Positions 32,798-41,547 of a stretch of 64,000 nt of DNA are shown here, in pieces. The notes beneath the pieces were generated by a model, which saw only the letters and a list, made by a program, of their open reading frames with translations, did not search any database and was not told the DNA's origin. Position 1 is the stretch's first letter; every line of letters begins with the position of its first letter. This stretch comes from Streptomyces sp. NBC_00299 (GTDB lineage: Bacteria > Actinomycetota > Actinomycetes > Streptomycetales > Streptomycetaceae). The stretch is from the NCBI RefSeq assembly GCF_036173045.1, contig NZ_CP108040.1, positions 158,615-222,614 on the forward strand, given 5' to 3'. The position numbers and the translations under genes were made by a program.

Positions 32798-33126
32798 GTC
32801 GCGACCACCCGGGTCTGGGTACCGGAGACGATCGGCGGACCGGCCGGGATCTGCTCCGCCGACAGGCAGAGCGCGCCGGCCGGGTTGACCAACAGTGGTC
32901 GGCCCGAGGCGGTCACCCGGGCCGCCCCGGCGAGCCACTTGGTGCTGACGCACGGCTGGGGCTTCGGGGGCACCGTGAACGGACAGCCCGTGACGAAGCC
33001 CTGGTCCGTGACGACGGCCGCGGTGGAACCGGACACCGTGACCCGGGGGCCGGCGGCGACGATGGTGAGCGGTGCGCCGTGCGGGCAGGTCACGGTCGCT
33101 CCGGCGTGCAGGACGGCCCCGGGCAT
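32794..33126 (-). CDS. PAAR-like spike tip protein
   Basis: 110 residues, ATG preceded by AAGGAG. It begins PGAVLHAGATVTCPHGAPLT and continues with repeating Gly/Pro-rich beta turns (TDQGFVTGCPFTVPPKPQPC, VNPAGALCLSAEQIP). Cysteines at about residues 14, 61, 72 and 99 could bind metal or form the conical tip. PAAR-type proteins cap the central spike and pierce the target envelope. The gene sits directly after the spike gene. Confidence 0.8.
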   Translation of the reverse strand: MPGAVLHAGATVTCPHGAPLTIVAAGPRVTVSGSTAAVVTDQGFVTGCPFTVPPKPQPCVSTKWLAGAARVTASGRPLLVNPAGALCLSAEQIPAGPPIVSGTQTRVVAT

Positions 33127-33191
33127 CGGGGGGCTCCTTCCGCTGCGGATGGATGGGGGAGAGGGGGTGGACGAGTGGCCGGCACCGGCTC

Positions 33192-33701
33192 TCAAGTCAC
33201 CACGAGCGCACCCCCGTTGATGATCACCGAAGGGCCGGAGAGCACGATGGACGCCTGCCCGTTGCTGATGCTGATCCCGGCGGACCCGACGACGATCGAC
33301 GCCCCGGCGGGGGTGAGTACCTGGAGCTGGGCCGCGGGCATGTCGGACAGGGTCACCGAGACACCGGTCGTGGTCTGGAGATGGATGTTCGGCGTGGCCG
33401 GAGTGCCGGCCATCGCCAGCAGCGGGGCACCGGCGGGCTCGGGCCAGAACGCCCCCGTCCAGATCGGGCAGTCGGGATCACCGGCCTCGAACTCGACCCA
33501 CACCATGCTGCCCGTCTGCGGCAGCGCGATGACCCCCGCGGTGCCCTTGGCCGCGAACGGAACGGCGGGAAGCGCCCACGTCGAGGGGAACAGCCCGTAC
33601 CGGTCGGAGAGCTGCACCTGGATCCGGCCCTGCACGAGGGGGTCGGCGGTGTTGAGGACGGTGGCGCGGTACTTCCCGAAGTACTTCGGCCCGGACGTCA
33701 T
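33192..33701 (-). CDS. Spike / gp5-like baseplate assembly protein (OB fold)
   Basis: 169 residues, ATGA overlap with the hub gene. The N-terminal OB-fold (YFGKYRATVLNTADPLVQGR, VQLSDRYGLFPSTWALPAVP, PQTGSMVWVEFEAGDPDCPI, WTGAFW) is that of gpV/gp5 baseplate proteins. The C-terminus carries short repeating beta segments (ASIVVGSAGISISNGQASIV) that would form the triple-stranded needle. It trimerises on the hub below the PAAR tip. The 65-base gap to the PAAR gene is the only gap of this size in the operon. Confidence 0.9.
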   Translation of the reverse strand: MTSGPKYFGKYRATVLNTADPLVQGRIQVQLSDRYGLFPSTWALPAVPFAAKGTAGVIALPQTGSMVWVEFEAGDPDCPIWTGAFWPEPAGAPLLAMAGTPATPNIHLQTTTGVSVTLSDMPAAQLQVLTPAGASIVVGSAGISISNGQASIVLSGPSVIINGGALVVT

Positions 33702-34816
33702 GGCGTCACCTCCGGCACGTTCGACACCAGACCGTCCCGCGCGAGTTGAAACGCCTGCTTCCAACTGCCCCGCCCCAGGGAGTGCGTCACCGAACGCACG
33801 AACCACAGCCCGTCGTGCGCCCGTCCCGCGCCGCGCACCCCGACCAGGGAACGGGCGTCGAGGGGACGTCCGTAGCGGGCCAGGTCCATCGTCCCGGTCG
33901 CGGTCACCGGGTCCGCCGCGCCGCGCCCGGCGAGCAGCGTCATCAGGGCCTCCGGCAGTCCCATCCGGTCGGTCTCCAGCGGTTTCGTCCGCGTCGGCAC
34001 CAACGGCCGGGCCGAGAGCGGCGGTTTGAGCAGCCCGATGTCCGGGACCGGCACGGGCACGGAGAAGTTCGCGACCTTGACGTGCCCGTACGGCAGGACG
34101 GCGGCGTTCCCGTCGGCGGAGAAGCTCATGCCGTCGAGGTTCGACGCGGTGTCCATGTCGACGGTCAGCGCCGGCTGCACCACGCCCGCCCGGACCTGCG
34201 GCCCCCAGTAGGCCATGTTCACGCCGGGCGCAGGACCGGGCGTCACATAGAACTCGTGACCGGCGTCCTTCGCCAGCTTCGTGGCGTACGCGAAGTCCGT
34301 CCCCTGCTGGTGGGCGAACTTCTCCACCGCGCTCGTCACCGGCTGGAACGGCGGGGGCACCGTCACCGGCACGACCCCGAACGCCGCGTACTTGGCCATC
34401 ATCAGCGCCACCCGGGCGAAGGGCGGCATCCCCGGGAACGCGAAGCCGGTGGCGTCGAGCACGTCCATGTACCCGGAGACGTCCTCGCCGGTGACGACCA
34501 GGCGGTGCTCGCCCGGGCGGCCGGTGGTGGTGACGTCCTGGCGCTTGACCGGCCCGTCGGCGAGCACCTTCGGCACGCCCCGCAGCGTCGCCACGAGCAC
34601 GACGCGCACCATCGGGTCGAAGAAGCCCGCGGGAAGCAGGGACGTGGCGATCGGCGACGTCTTGGAGTAGGTGAAGCTCAGCTGGAATCCCGAGCGCGAG
34701 CCCACCGCCTGGGTCACCGTGGCGCCGTCCAGGGCGTCGATCACCGCCTTCGGCGCGGGGGCGACGGCGACCGGCCCCATCAGGACGGTCAGCGTGACGG
34801 AACTAAGCAGTGCCAT
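33698..34816 (-). CDS. Baseplate hub protein (gp27/gpD-like)
   Basis: 372 residues starting MALLSSVTLTVL. The hub fold is indicated by IDALDGATVTQAVGSRSGFQ, VLVATLRGVPKVLADGPVKR, EHRLVVTGEDVSGYMDVLD and the C-terminal RGAGRAHDGLWFVRSVTHSL. The VTGED(V/L) and DG-x-W/Y-V-x-x-V-x-H features recur in gp27-type hubs of contractile systems. It overlaps the LysM-like gene by 14 bases and the spike gene by four. Confidence 0.85.
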   Translation of the reverse strand: MALLSSVTLTVLMGPVAVAPAPKAVIDALDGATVTQAVGSRSGFQLSFTYSKTSPIATSLLPAGFFDPMVRVVLVATLRGVPKVLADGPVKRQDVTTTGRPGEHRLVVTGEDVSGYMDVLDATGFAFPGMPPFARVALMMAKYAAFGVVPVTVPPPFQPVTSAVEKFAHQQGTDFAYATKLAKDAGHEFYVTPGPAPGVNMAYWGPQVRAGVVQPALTVDMDTASNLDGMSFSADGNAAVLPYGHVKVANFSVPVPVPDIGLLKPPLSARPLVPTRTKPLETDRMGLPEALMTLLAGRGAADPVTATGTMDLARYGRPLDARSLVGVRGAGRAHDGLWFVRSVTHSLGRGSWKQAFQLARDGLVSNVPEVTP

Positions 34817-35126
34817 GGCCGGTGATCTCCAGGGGGAGCGGGATCATGACGAGCCGGCCCTCGGCGTCGGTCAGCCGGGCCGGGTCGGCCGCGCCGTCGG
34901 CGTCGACGACGCGCCACCAGAGGGCGGGGTCCCCGTAGGCGTCGTGGGCGAGGGTGTCGGGCCGCTCGCCGCCGGCGATCCGGCGGTGCCCGAGCGGCAC
35001 ATAACGATCCGGCGCGGGCAGGATCCGCCGTGCCAGGTACACCTCGGTGGTTCCGTCGTCGCCGGTGCGGCTGACGACGGGCACCCCGAAGTAGCGGCTG
35101 TTCGGCGGGTACGGCGCGGCGGTCAC
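34803..35126 (-). CDS. LysM-like (gp53-type) baseplate protein
   Basis: 107 residues, GTG start in a GTGA overlap. It has YLARRILPAPDRYVPLGHRR, HDAYGDPALWWRVVDADGAA and a C-terminal MIPLPLEI, the pattern of the short gp53/LysM-like proteins that connect the hub region with the wedge. In many extracellular injection systems this domain is fused to the tube-initiator protein; here it is a separate gene. Confidence 0.75.
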   Translation of the reverse strand: MTAAPYPPNSRYFGVPVVSRTGDDGTTEVYLARRILPAPDRYVPLGHRRIAGGERPDTLAHDAYGDPALWWRVVDADGAADPARLTDAEGRLVMIPLPLEITGHGTA

Positions 35127-35788
35127 GGAAGCCTCGACAGACCGAGGGCCCGGACGTCGGCCCCGCGCCGGCTGGCGAGCCGCTCACGGCGGCGGGCGGC
35201 GGTGAGGAAGAGCTCGGCGCCCGTCGAGCCCATCGGGAGATCCTCGGACGACAGCACGCGCAGCCCCAGACCGACGCGGGCGAGGATCGGATTCAGCCGT
35301 GTGTCGAACGCCTCCTCGGTGACGGTGAACTCGGTGATCCGCACCGGCAGCGTGCGGTCGGCGCCCAGTACGAGCAGCAGCAGCGGGGACGGGAGCGGAA
35401 GGATCTCCAGCGTCCCCCTCCCGGCCAGTGCCTCGGCGGCCACCACGTCGGCGGTGGCCGGCGAGATCATGGTCTCCAGCTCGGCGAGGTCCGCGGCGAT
35501 ACCCTCGGCGACGGTGTCGGGGTGCTGACCGGGCTTCTCCAGCCGGTCGGTGGCGTCGAGGGCGATCTCCAGCTTCAGGGTCTCCACCGGCGGCCCGACC
35601 AGCCGGAGCGCCTCCAGCCGGTCACCCGAATCGACGCTCGCGCCCCGCGGGGTCAGCGTCCGGGTCAGCGTCTCGGGGTTGTACTGGAACGGGACGGTGC
35701 GCACGGCCGCGCGCCCGTCGGCGTCCATGACGACGAAACCGCCGCGTACCGTCCGGGGCGAGCCGGGAAACCCTGAAAACGCCGTCAT
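35123..35788 (-). CDS. CIS tube-initiator protein (Afp7/Pvc7 N-terminal type)
   Basis: 221 residues, ATG at the complement of 35786-35788. Near the start it has VPFQYNPETLTRTLTPRG, the signature of the contractile-injection-system tube-initiator family (CIS_tube). A later TLEILPLPSPLLLLVLGADR leads into RITEFTVTEEAFDTRLNPIL. It should form the transition between the hub and the inner tube. It lacks the C-terminal LysM found in Pvc7, which is encoded by the next gene. Confidence 0.85.
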   Translation of the reverse strand: MTAFSGFPGSPRTVRGGFVVMDADGRAAVRTVPFQYNPETLTRTLTPRGASVDSGDRLEALRLVGPPVETLKLEIALDATDRLEKPGQHPDTVAEGIAADLAELETMISPATADVVAAEALAGRGTLEILPLPSPLLLLVLGADRTLPVRITEFTVTEEAFDTRLNPILARVGLGLRVLSSEDLPMGSTGAELFLTAARRRERLASRRGADVRALGLSRLP

Positions 35789-35813
35789 CGCGATCCTCCT
35801 CTCCGCACCCGCG

Positions 35814-38800
35814 TCATGTCTGGGTCGCCGTGCCGCGGCCGAGCATGTCCCGGATGACCTGCACGGGGTCGATGGACTCGGGCTCGACCTTGATCTGGGA
35901 CAGGCTCGGCCAGGTAATCCGGCCGTCCTTGGCGTAGGCGACCCGTCCGAGGGTGAGTTTGAGCTCGGGTCCGAGCTGCGCCGAGACACTGGCCACTTCA
36001 TAGGTCCAGCGGTGCGAGAACACGCCCCACGCGGCGTAGAGCTCGGCTGCCAGCAGCACCTTGACACCGGCCGTCAGGCGGCCCTTGGCGTACGCCTCGG
36101 CGTCGAACGCGAACCCGTCCTTGTCGTAGTCCGCGGCGATCGCGATGCCGCCCTCGCCCTCGATGCGCAGCGACGGGACGATGTCGATGCCGCCCTTGGC
36201 CCCGACGGCACCGAGCGCGACCTCGGCCCCGATGTAGGCGCCGAAGGTGCCCACCAGTTCAGCGTAGGCCGGCACCACGAAGGCCCCGGTGAGCTTGGCT
36301 GCGACCTGGGGATCGTCCTCGAACGGGTAGAGCTCGCCCTTGAACGCCACCCCCCGCAGCACGACGGGCCCCACGCCGTAGCCCAGTTGCAGCGAGCCGC
36401 GCAGTTCGATGAAGGCGGTCACGGCCGGGACCGGGGTGGGGAAGGAGAACTTCACCCCGACGCCCTTGAGTAGGGGCACCGTCCCGCCTTGCGGGGACGG
36501 CCACTTGCGCACCAGGACGACGTCGCCGACGGCGACCTGTCCGGAGAGCCTGACCCGCCGGTCCTTGGTGATCTCGACGCCGAGAATGGGCTGCAGGTCC
36601 TTGGTGACCTGGTAGCCGACGCTGCCCTTGCCCCAGTACCGGCCTTCCTCGTCGAAGCCGAGCCCGATGGAGCCGTCGGCCTTCGCGGTCTTGACGGTGA
36701 TCGTCGCCGTGCCCGAGAAGCGGCCCTCCTGCTCCTCCTCCGCCCGGTTGTACTGGACGTTCATCGTGGCCTTGAACTGCTTCCAGACGACCTCGGCGTC
36801 GCCTTTCAGGGAAAGGCCGCCCTCGCCGTACCGGCCGGAGAGCCGCACCGACTCCACCAGCGGCAGGGGCTTGGCGACCGTCACCGACCCGCTGTACGAG
36901 AGCGTCCGCCCGTCCCAGCGGGCGCCCAGCCGGAGCTGGGAGCCGCGGATCGTCGTGGTGATCGCTCCCGTCGCGTAGGGCGCGAACCTGCCGGACGCCG
37001 TGGTGAAGCCGATCTCGACGTCCGCGCTGGAATGGGGCAGGGAGGCCGTGTTTGCCGTGAGCTTGCCGGACCATCCGCTCTCGGAGTTCCATACGACGCG
37101 TCCCGCCGCCGCGTTGACACCGGGAAGCTTGCCGGCGGGGGCCAGATCACCGGTGGCGACCAGAGCTCCGTTCTGCACGGTCACGGCGAGCGTGCCGAGC
37201 AGGACCGGCTTGGCGGCCGGGCCGACGGAGAACGTGAGCGTTCCGCTGGGCGCCAGCGTCGGGGAGAGCCGCAGCGCCAGCTCGCCGCCGGTGAACCGGA
37301 AGGCCGCGGGCAGGGGGGAGACCAGTTTGGCCGCGGGGATCGGAGCCACCAGGGCGAGCTCGTCCTTGGCGTAGACGACATTGAGTCTGCCCAGGAACGG
37401 CACCGAGGAGTGGATGACCCCTTCGCCGCTGAGATCGCCCCGGTCGTCGAGCGCGATCCGCGTCAGCTCGCCCCGGCTTAGATATGGGTAGAAGAACGCG
37501 ATCTTCTTGTTCTTCTCCGGGTCGAGCCGCAGCCTGCGGGCTTCGCTCGGCGGCCCCTGAGCGGGATCCGCGGCGCCCTCGGGCCCGGCCGTCGCGGGGG
37601 CGGGGGCCATCGCGGGCTCCAGCTCCGCGGTGAGGGTGATCGCCGAGTCGCCCTTGGTGGCCGACACGGCGCGGCTGTCGAGCGCGCCCAGCACGGTGTC
37701 CTTCGTGGACTTGGCCCCCGCCGCGGCGCGCCGGTAGATCTGGATGCGCATGCCCGGCACGATGCGCCGGGCGAGCATGTCCAGCGGTGTCTCGCCCGTG
37801 TCCCGCACGCGCACCGTCTCGCCCTGCCCGCCGGCCGACAGGGCGACGGGCTTTCCGTCCGACTTGGCCTTCTCCGCGTCCGAGCCGCGAACGGCCCCGG
37901 AGCGCAGCAGGTTCTCGATCTCGAAGCTGGCGTCGGGCTCCCCCGTGGGAACCGTCGCCTTGGAGATGCGGATCTGCAGCCTGCGGACGCCGGGCCCGCG
38001 CATGGCGGGATCGCGGATCTGCCGCACGAGGTCGACGAGGGCCTGGTAGGTCTCCCGGCCGGAGGCCTGGTTCTTGGAACTCGTGAGCAATTGGAGGTTC
38101 GAGGGGATCGAGGTTCCGCCCAGCTGCTTCTCGACGATGTGGTCGACGTCGCACTTCGCCTGCAGGAGGCCCGTGCCCAGGCCCATCACGACCTCCTTGA
38201 CGGCCGGATCGGCGAGTTTCGCGCGGACCTTCTCGTTGTCGGCGGCGGCCGCCGTGACGGCGTCGGCGAGCTTCTTCGTCGTCGGGAAGCCGAAGGCGCC
38301 CAGCCACACGTTCTTGTACTTCTCACCGCCCTCCTTATACGCGGCGACCGACTCGTAGCTCGCGGTCGCGTCGCCCACGAAGAGGGGTGTGAAGACCAGG
38401 CGCTCGCCGGCTGCGGCATCGTCGTACGCCTTCTGCACCCAGGCACCGGCGCCCTTCTCGGCGGGCAGGGTGAATTGCGGAACTCTGACGACCAGTTCGG
38501 TCGTGCCGATGCCCGTCGGCTCGTCGACGACCACGCTTATCCCCGGCGGCAGGCGAAGCGCCGGGCCCGCCGCCGTCCCCGGCTGGGCGGCCGCCTCCTT
38601 CGGCGCGGCCGCCGGGCCGGGGGCGCTCGCCGGGACGGGCGGGGGAGGGGCGGCGCCCCGGCCGGCACGGCGGACGACTGGCGCGCCGGGCCGCGGTGCG
38701 ATCGCCGGCCGGCCGCCGGCCGCCAGCGTCTCCACCGCGCGATCGGCCTCCGCCTCCAGCCGCGGGTCGTCCACCACCGTGGCGCGCGGACCGGCTCCCG

Positions 38801-39308
38801 TGTACGCCTGTACCACATGGGCCAGCTCGTGCGCGATGAGGCCGCGCCCGGCGGGAGTGTCGGGGCGGTACTCCCCGGTGCCGAAGACCAGGTGCGGTCC
38901 CAGGGAGAAGGCGCGGGCGTCGAGCGCGGCCGCCGCGAGGGCGGCCGACGGCCCGTCGTGGACGCGGACGTGGCCCAGGTCGCGGCCGAAACCGGCCTCC
39001 ATCTGCCCGCGCACGGACGGGGGAAGAGGACGCCCGGGCTGGGTAACCGCGGCACGTACGTACCGCGGGCCGTGGTGCGGGGGCGCGGTGGCCGCGGGGT
39101 GGGCCCGGGTCTCTGCCGACGGAACGAAGGCGGGTGCCGGCGGTGCCGCCGGGCCGATCCGCGGAGCCGGTGCCGGCTCCGCGGAGTGCGGCGTGGTGAA
39201 GGCAGGCGACGGCGCCCGCCGGTTGTCCGCACGCGGCCCGGAGTCGCGCCGGGCACGTGCTGCGGGCCCGTGCTCCGTCGGCCGCACGGCCCGCGTCAGT
39301 GCCCTCAT
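35814..39308 (-). CDS. DUF4157 protein with HNH-like motif and long beta-rich C-terminus (candidate CIS effector)
   Basis: 1164 residues, ATGA overlap with the preceding gene. Residues about 90-200 form a DUF4157 domain (RVHDGPSAALAAAALDARAF, GRGLIAHELAHVVQAYTG) with an HELAH metallopeptidase-type motif at 160-164. DUF4157 marks proteins associated with, and often loaded into, extracellular injection systems. After a Pro/Ala linker, residues about 255-440 include CDVDHIVEKQLGGTSIPSNL (386-405), an HNH-nuclease-like motif. The remaining about 600 residues are beta-rich with repetitive segments and no recognised family. Possibly a nuclease effector with a large delivery or protective domain; cargo status is inferred. 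Confidence 0.75.
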   Translation of the reverse strand: MRALTRAVRPTEHGPAARARRDSGPRADNRRAPSPAFTTPHSAEPAPAPRIGPAAPPAPAFVPSAETRAHPAATAPPHHGPRYVRAAVTQPGRPLPPSVRGQMEAGFGRDLGHVRVHDGPSAALAAAALDARAFSLGPHLVFGTGEYRPDTPAGRGLIAHELAHVVQAYTGAGPRATVVDDPRLEAEADRAVETLAAGGRPAIAPRPGAPVVRRAGRGAAPPPPVPASAPGPAAAPKEAAAQPGTAAGPALRLPPGISVVVDEPTGIGTTELVVRVPQFTLPAEKGAGAWVQKAYDDAAAGERLVFTPLFVGDATASYESVAAYKEGGEKYKNVWLGAFGFPTTKKLADAVTAAAADNEKVRAKLADPAVKEVVMGLGTGLLQAKCDVDHIVEKQLGGTSIPSNLQLLTSSKNQASGRETYQALVDLVRQIRDPAMRGPGVRRLQIRISKATVPTGEPDASFEIENLLRSGAVRGSDAEKAKSDGKPVALSAGGQGETVRVRDTGETPLDMLARRIVPGMRIQIYRRAAAGAKSTKDTVLGALDSRAVSATKGDSAITLTAELEPAMAPAPATAGPEGAADPAQGPPSEARRLRLDPEKNKKIAFFYPYLSRGELTRIALDDRGDLSGEGVIHSSVPFLGRLNVVYAKDELALVAPIPAAKLVSPLPAAFRFTGGELALRLSPTLAPSGTLTFSVGPAAKPVLLGTLAVTVQNGALVATGDLAPAGKLPGVNAAAGRVVWNSESGWSGKLTANTASLPHSSADVEIGFTTASGRFAPYATGAITTTIRGSQLRLGARWDGRTLSYSGSVTVAKPLPLVESVRLSGRYGEGGLSLKGDAEVVWKQFKATMNVQYNRAEEEQEGRFSGTATITVKTAKADGSIGLGFDEEGRYWGKGSVGYQVTKDLQPILGVEITKDRRVRLSGQVAVGDVVLVRKWPSPQGGTVPLLKGVGVKFSFPTPVPAVTAFIELRGSLQLGYGVGPVVLRGVAFKGELYPFEDDPQVAAKLTGAFVVPAYAELVGTFGAYIGAEVALGAVGAKGGIDIVPSLRIEGEGGIAIAADYDKDGFAFDAEAYAKGRLTAGVKVLLAAELYAAWGVFSHRWTYEVASVSAQLGPELKLTLGRVAYAKDGRITWPSLSQIKVEPESIDPVQVIRDMLGRGTATQT

Positions 39309-39553
39309 CGCGCCTCACCGCCGTCGAGCCGGTCCCGCACCGTCGCGACGACGGCCGCGGCCACCTCGTCCGCCCGGCGGTAAGCGGCGTCGGACCGTGG
39401 GCCCGGAACGGCCGGGGCGGCCGGCCACGACCGCCACGCGCGTTCCAGCGCCGCCGGGAGCGCGTCGGCGAGCCGCCGCGCCTCGATCGCCGAGCGGGCG
39501 GTCACCCGGAGGGCGCCGACCCGGAACCGGACCGACGGCGGGAGCGCGCTCAC
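39305..39553 (-). CDS. Small conserved CIS-cluster protein (82 aa)
   Basis: GTG start in a GTGA overlap with the ATPase stop, ATGA overlap with the DUF4157 gene. Sequence: PPSVRFRVGALRVTARSAIE, then helices rich in Ala/Arg ending in VRDRLDGGEAR. No known domain. The tight coupling between the ATPase and the candidate effector suggests an adaptor or chaperone role, which is an inference. Confidence 0.65.
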   Translation of the reverse strand: MSALPPSVRFRVGALRVTARSAIEARRLADALPAALERAWRSWPAAPAVPGPRSDAAYRRADEVAAAVVATVRDRLDGGEAR

Positions 39554-41547
39554 GCGGTCGCCTCCCAGGCCACATGGGGAACCGGAAGGTTCTGCTTGCG
39601 CAGCTCCTCGGCGAGTTCGGCCTCGATCATCGTCCGGTCCACCGGACGCCCCACCTCCGCGGCGAGGAACGCGGCCCCCAGCGCGACGTTGCGGATCGAG
39701 CCGCCGGTGAGCGGAAGGGCGGCCAGGGCGTCCCAGCGCACCGCTTCGACCGGGGCCTGCGGCGGGAACGCCGAGCACCACAGACGGCGCCGCTCGTCCA
39801 CCGACGGCAGGGGGAAGTCCACCACGAACCGGAAGCGGCGCATGAACGCGGGGTCGATGGCCTGCCGTAGGTTCGTGGTGATGACGGTGAACCCCGAGAA
39901 GGTCTCGATGCGCTGGAGGAGATCGCCCACTTCGGCGTTGACGTGCCGGTCCGTCGCGTTGGCCACACCGCCGCGAGTCCCCCAGACCGCGTCCCCCTCG
40001 TTCCAGACCATCATCGACCCGGAGCGCTCGGCCGCGTCGAACACCGCCGCGACGTTCTTGGACGTCTCGCCCACCCACTTGGAGATGATCCGGCTCAGGT
40101 CGATGACCATGACCCGCACGTCGAGCGCCGACGCCAGCACCTCGGCCGCCATCGTCTTGCCCGTCCCGGACGGGCCGCAGAACAGCGCCGCCACCCCCCG
40201 TCCGCGCCAGCTGCCCCGCCCGCCCACCCGGGCCGCGAAACCCCAGTCGTCGAAGACCCGGGCCGCGTGGCGCACGTGCGACTCCACCCGCCGCAGCGCG
40301 GCCTCCGTGGCCGGCGGGAGCACGATGTCCTCCCAGCCGTAGGCGGGTTCCGCCAGGTGGACGCCGGGCAGCGGGGACGGAGTGAAGGACCGGGCGGCCA
40401 CATGCCAGAGCGCGGCCGCCGCGCCCGCGGCGTCCGGGGCGGCGTCGACGGCCTCCGCGGCCTCGGCCGCCGCGGTGGCGATCCCCTTGGCGTCGAGCCG
40501 GAACTGCGCGGCCACCCGGTCCACTTCGCGCCCCAGCCGGGCGGCGCGGTTCGGGCCCAGCGCCGCGGCCCACCGACGGCCCGCGGCGGCGGGGCCGTCC
40601 CCCGGGGCAGGGACGACGTGGACGCCGCGCGCGATGCCGTCGGGGACCTGCTGTCCCGTCAGCAGGACGTGCCCCAGCACACGGTCGGCGAAGGCCGCGA
40701 CCGGCCCTTCCGACGGGCCGTCGATGGCGTCGATCACCAGGGCGGCGCTCTCCAGCATCGCCTCGCGGCTCCACCGCGCGGCCAGAAGGTCACGTGCCAC
40801 GGCGTCCTCGGGAACGTCGTTTCCCGACATGCGCCACGGGGTGAGCCCGAGCGCCGCCAGGGCCGTCGTGATCTCTTCCGGCGGAACGCCGGGCACGAGC
40901 ACCAGCGGCGGCAAAGCGAGCGGCCCCCGGGAGGCCAGGGAACGGCCCAGCGCCGTCGGCAAGTCCCCCACCTCACCGGGACCGGTGGCTGGTACGGGCA
41001 GCGGAGCCATTCGGGCGGACACCAGCGGGTCGCGCACCGGCCGGCCGAGCAGGCGGTCCAACACCGGGGGGGCCAGCGTCAGGCGGGCCTCGATCCGCGG
41101 CGACGCCGGTTCCGGCTCGACGATCCCGAACCGCACCAGCGGCAGGGCCGCCGCCAGCAGCGAAGGACACAGCCCCGCGACCGCCCGGCACGCCAGCCAC
41201 ACCGGCAGCCCGCCGCCCACCACACCGCCGTGCGCGCTCGTCGCCTCCGCCGCCGCCCGCGCGACCCGCTCCGACGTGTCCGTCGCCAATAGCAGGACGA
41301 CCACCTCCAGTTCGGCGCGGGACAGGTCGAAGCCCTCAGCCATGCGCCGCAGCGGGGACGCCGGACCCGCCCCCTCCAGCCACTGCCCCAGCGGGGCGAA
41401 CCCGTCGGTCGGCACCTCGCCCTGGGCGATTCCGGTCAGGACCGGCAGGGCCATCGACTCGGCGAGCACGGCGAGGTGCGCGCGGGCGTGGCCCCCCTGC
41501 GGCTCCGGGCCGGCCGTGGCCGTGGCGTCGGACGGCGGTGCCGACAT
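39550..41547 (-). CDS. AAA+ ATPase of the injection system (Afp15/Pvc15-type) with altered Walker B
   Basis: 665 residues. The N-terminal half is a helical regulatory domain; the C-terminal AAA+ module has Walker A GPSGTGKT (about 437-444), sensor 1 TTN, and RR residues (AFMRRFRF) as arginine finger. The Walker B reads MMVWNEGDAVWG, so the Mg-coordinating Asp of the usual DEAD/DEGD box is Asn (codon AAC) while the catalytic Glu remains. In known systems this ATPase is needed for assembly or effector loading. The substitution could lower or alter ATPase activity. ATGA overlap with the DUF4255 gene. Confidence 0.85.
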   Translation of the reverse strand: MSAPPSDATATAGPEPQGGHARAHLAVLAESMALPVLTGIAQGEVPTDGFAPLGQWLEGAGPASPLRRMAEGFDLSRAELEVVVLLLATDTSERVARAAAEATSAHGGVVGGGLPVWLACRAVAGLCPSLLAAALPLVRFGIVEPEPASPRIEARLTLAPPVLDRLLGRPVRDPLVSARMAPLPVPATGPGEVGDLPTALGRSLASRGPLALPPLVLVPGVPPEEITTALAALGLTPWRMSGNDVPEDAVARDLLAARWSREAMLESAALVIDAIDGPSEGPVAAFADRVLGHVLLTGQQVPDGIARGVHVVPAPGDGPAAAGRRWAAALGPNRAARLGREVDRVAAQFRLDAKGIATAAAEAAEAVDAAPDAAGAAAALWHVAARSFTPSPLPGVHLAEPAYGWEDIVLPPATEAALRRVESHVRHAARVFDDWGFAARVGGRGSWRGRGVAALFCGPSGTGKTMAAEVLASALDVRVMVIDLSRIISKWVGETSKNVAAVFDAAERSGSMMVWNEGDAVWGTRGGVANATDRHVNAEVGDLLQRIETFSGFTVITTNLRQAIDPAFMRRFRFVVDFPLPSVDERRRLWCSAFPPQAPVEAVRWDALAALPLTGGSIRNVALGAAFLAAEVGRPVDRTMIEAELAEELRKQNLPVPHVAWEATA

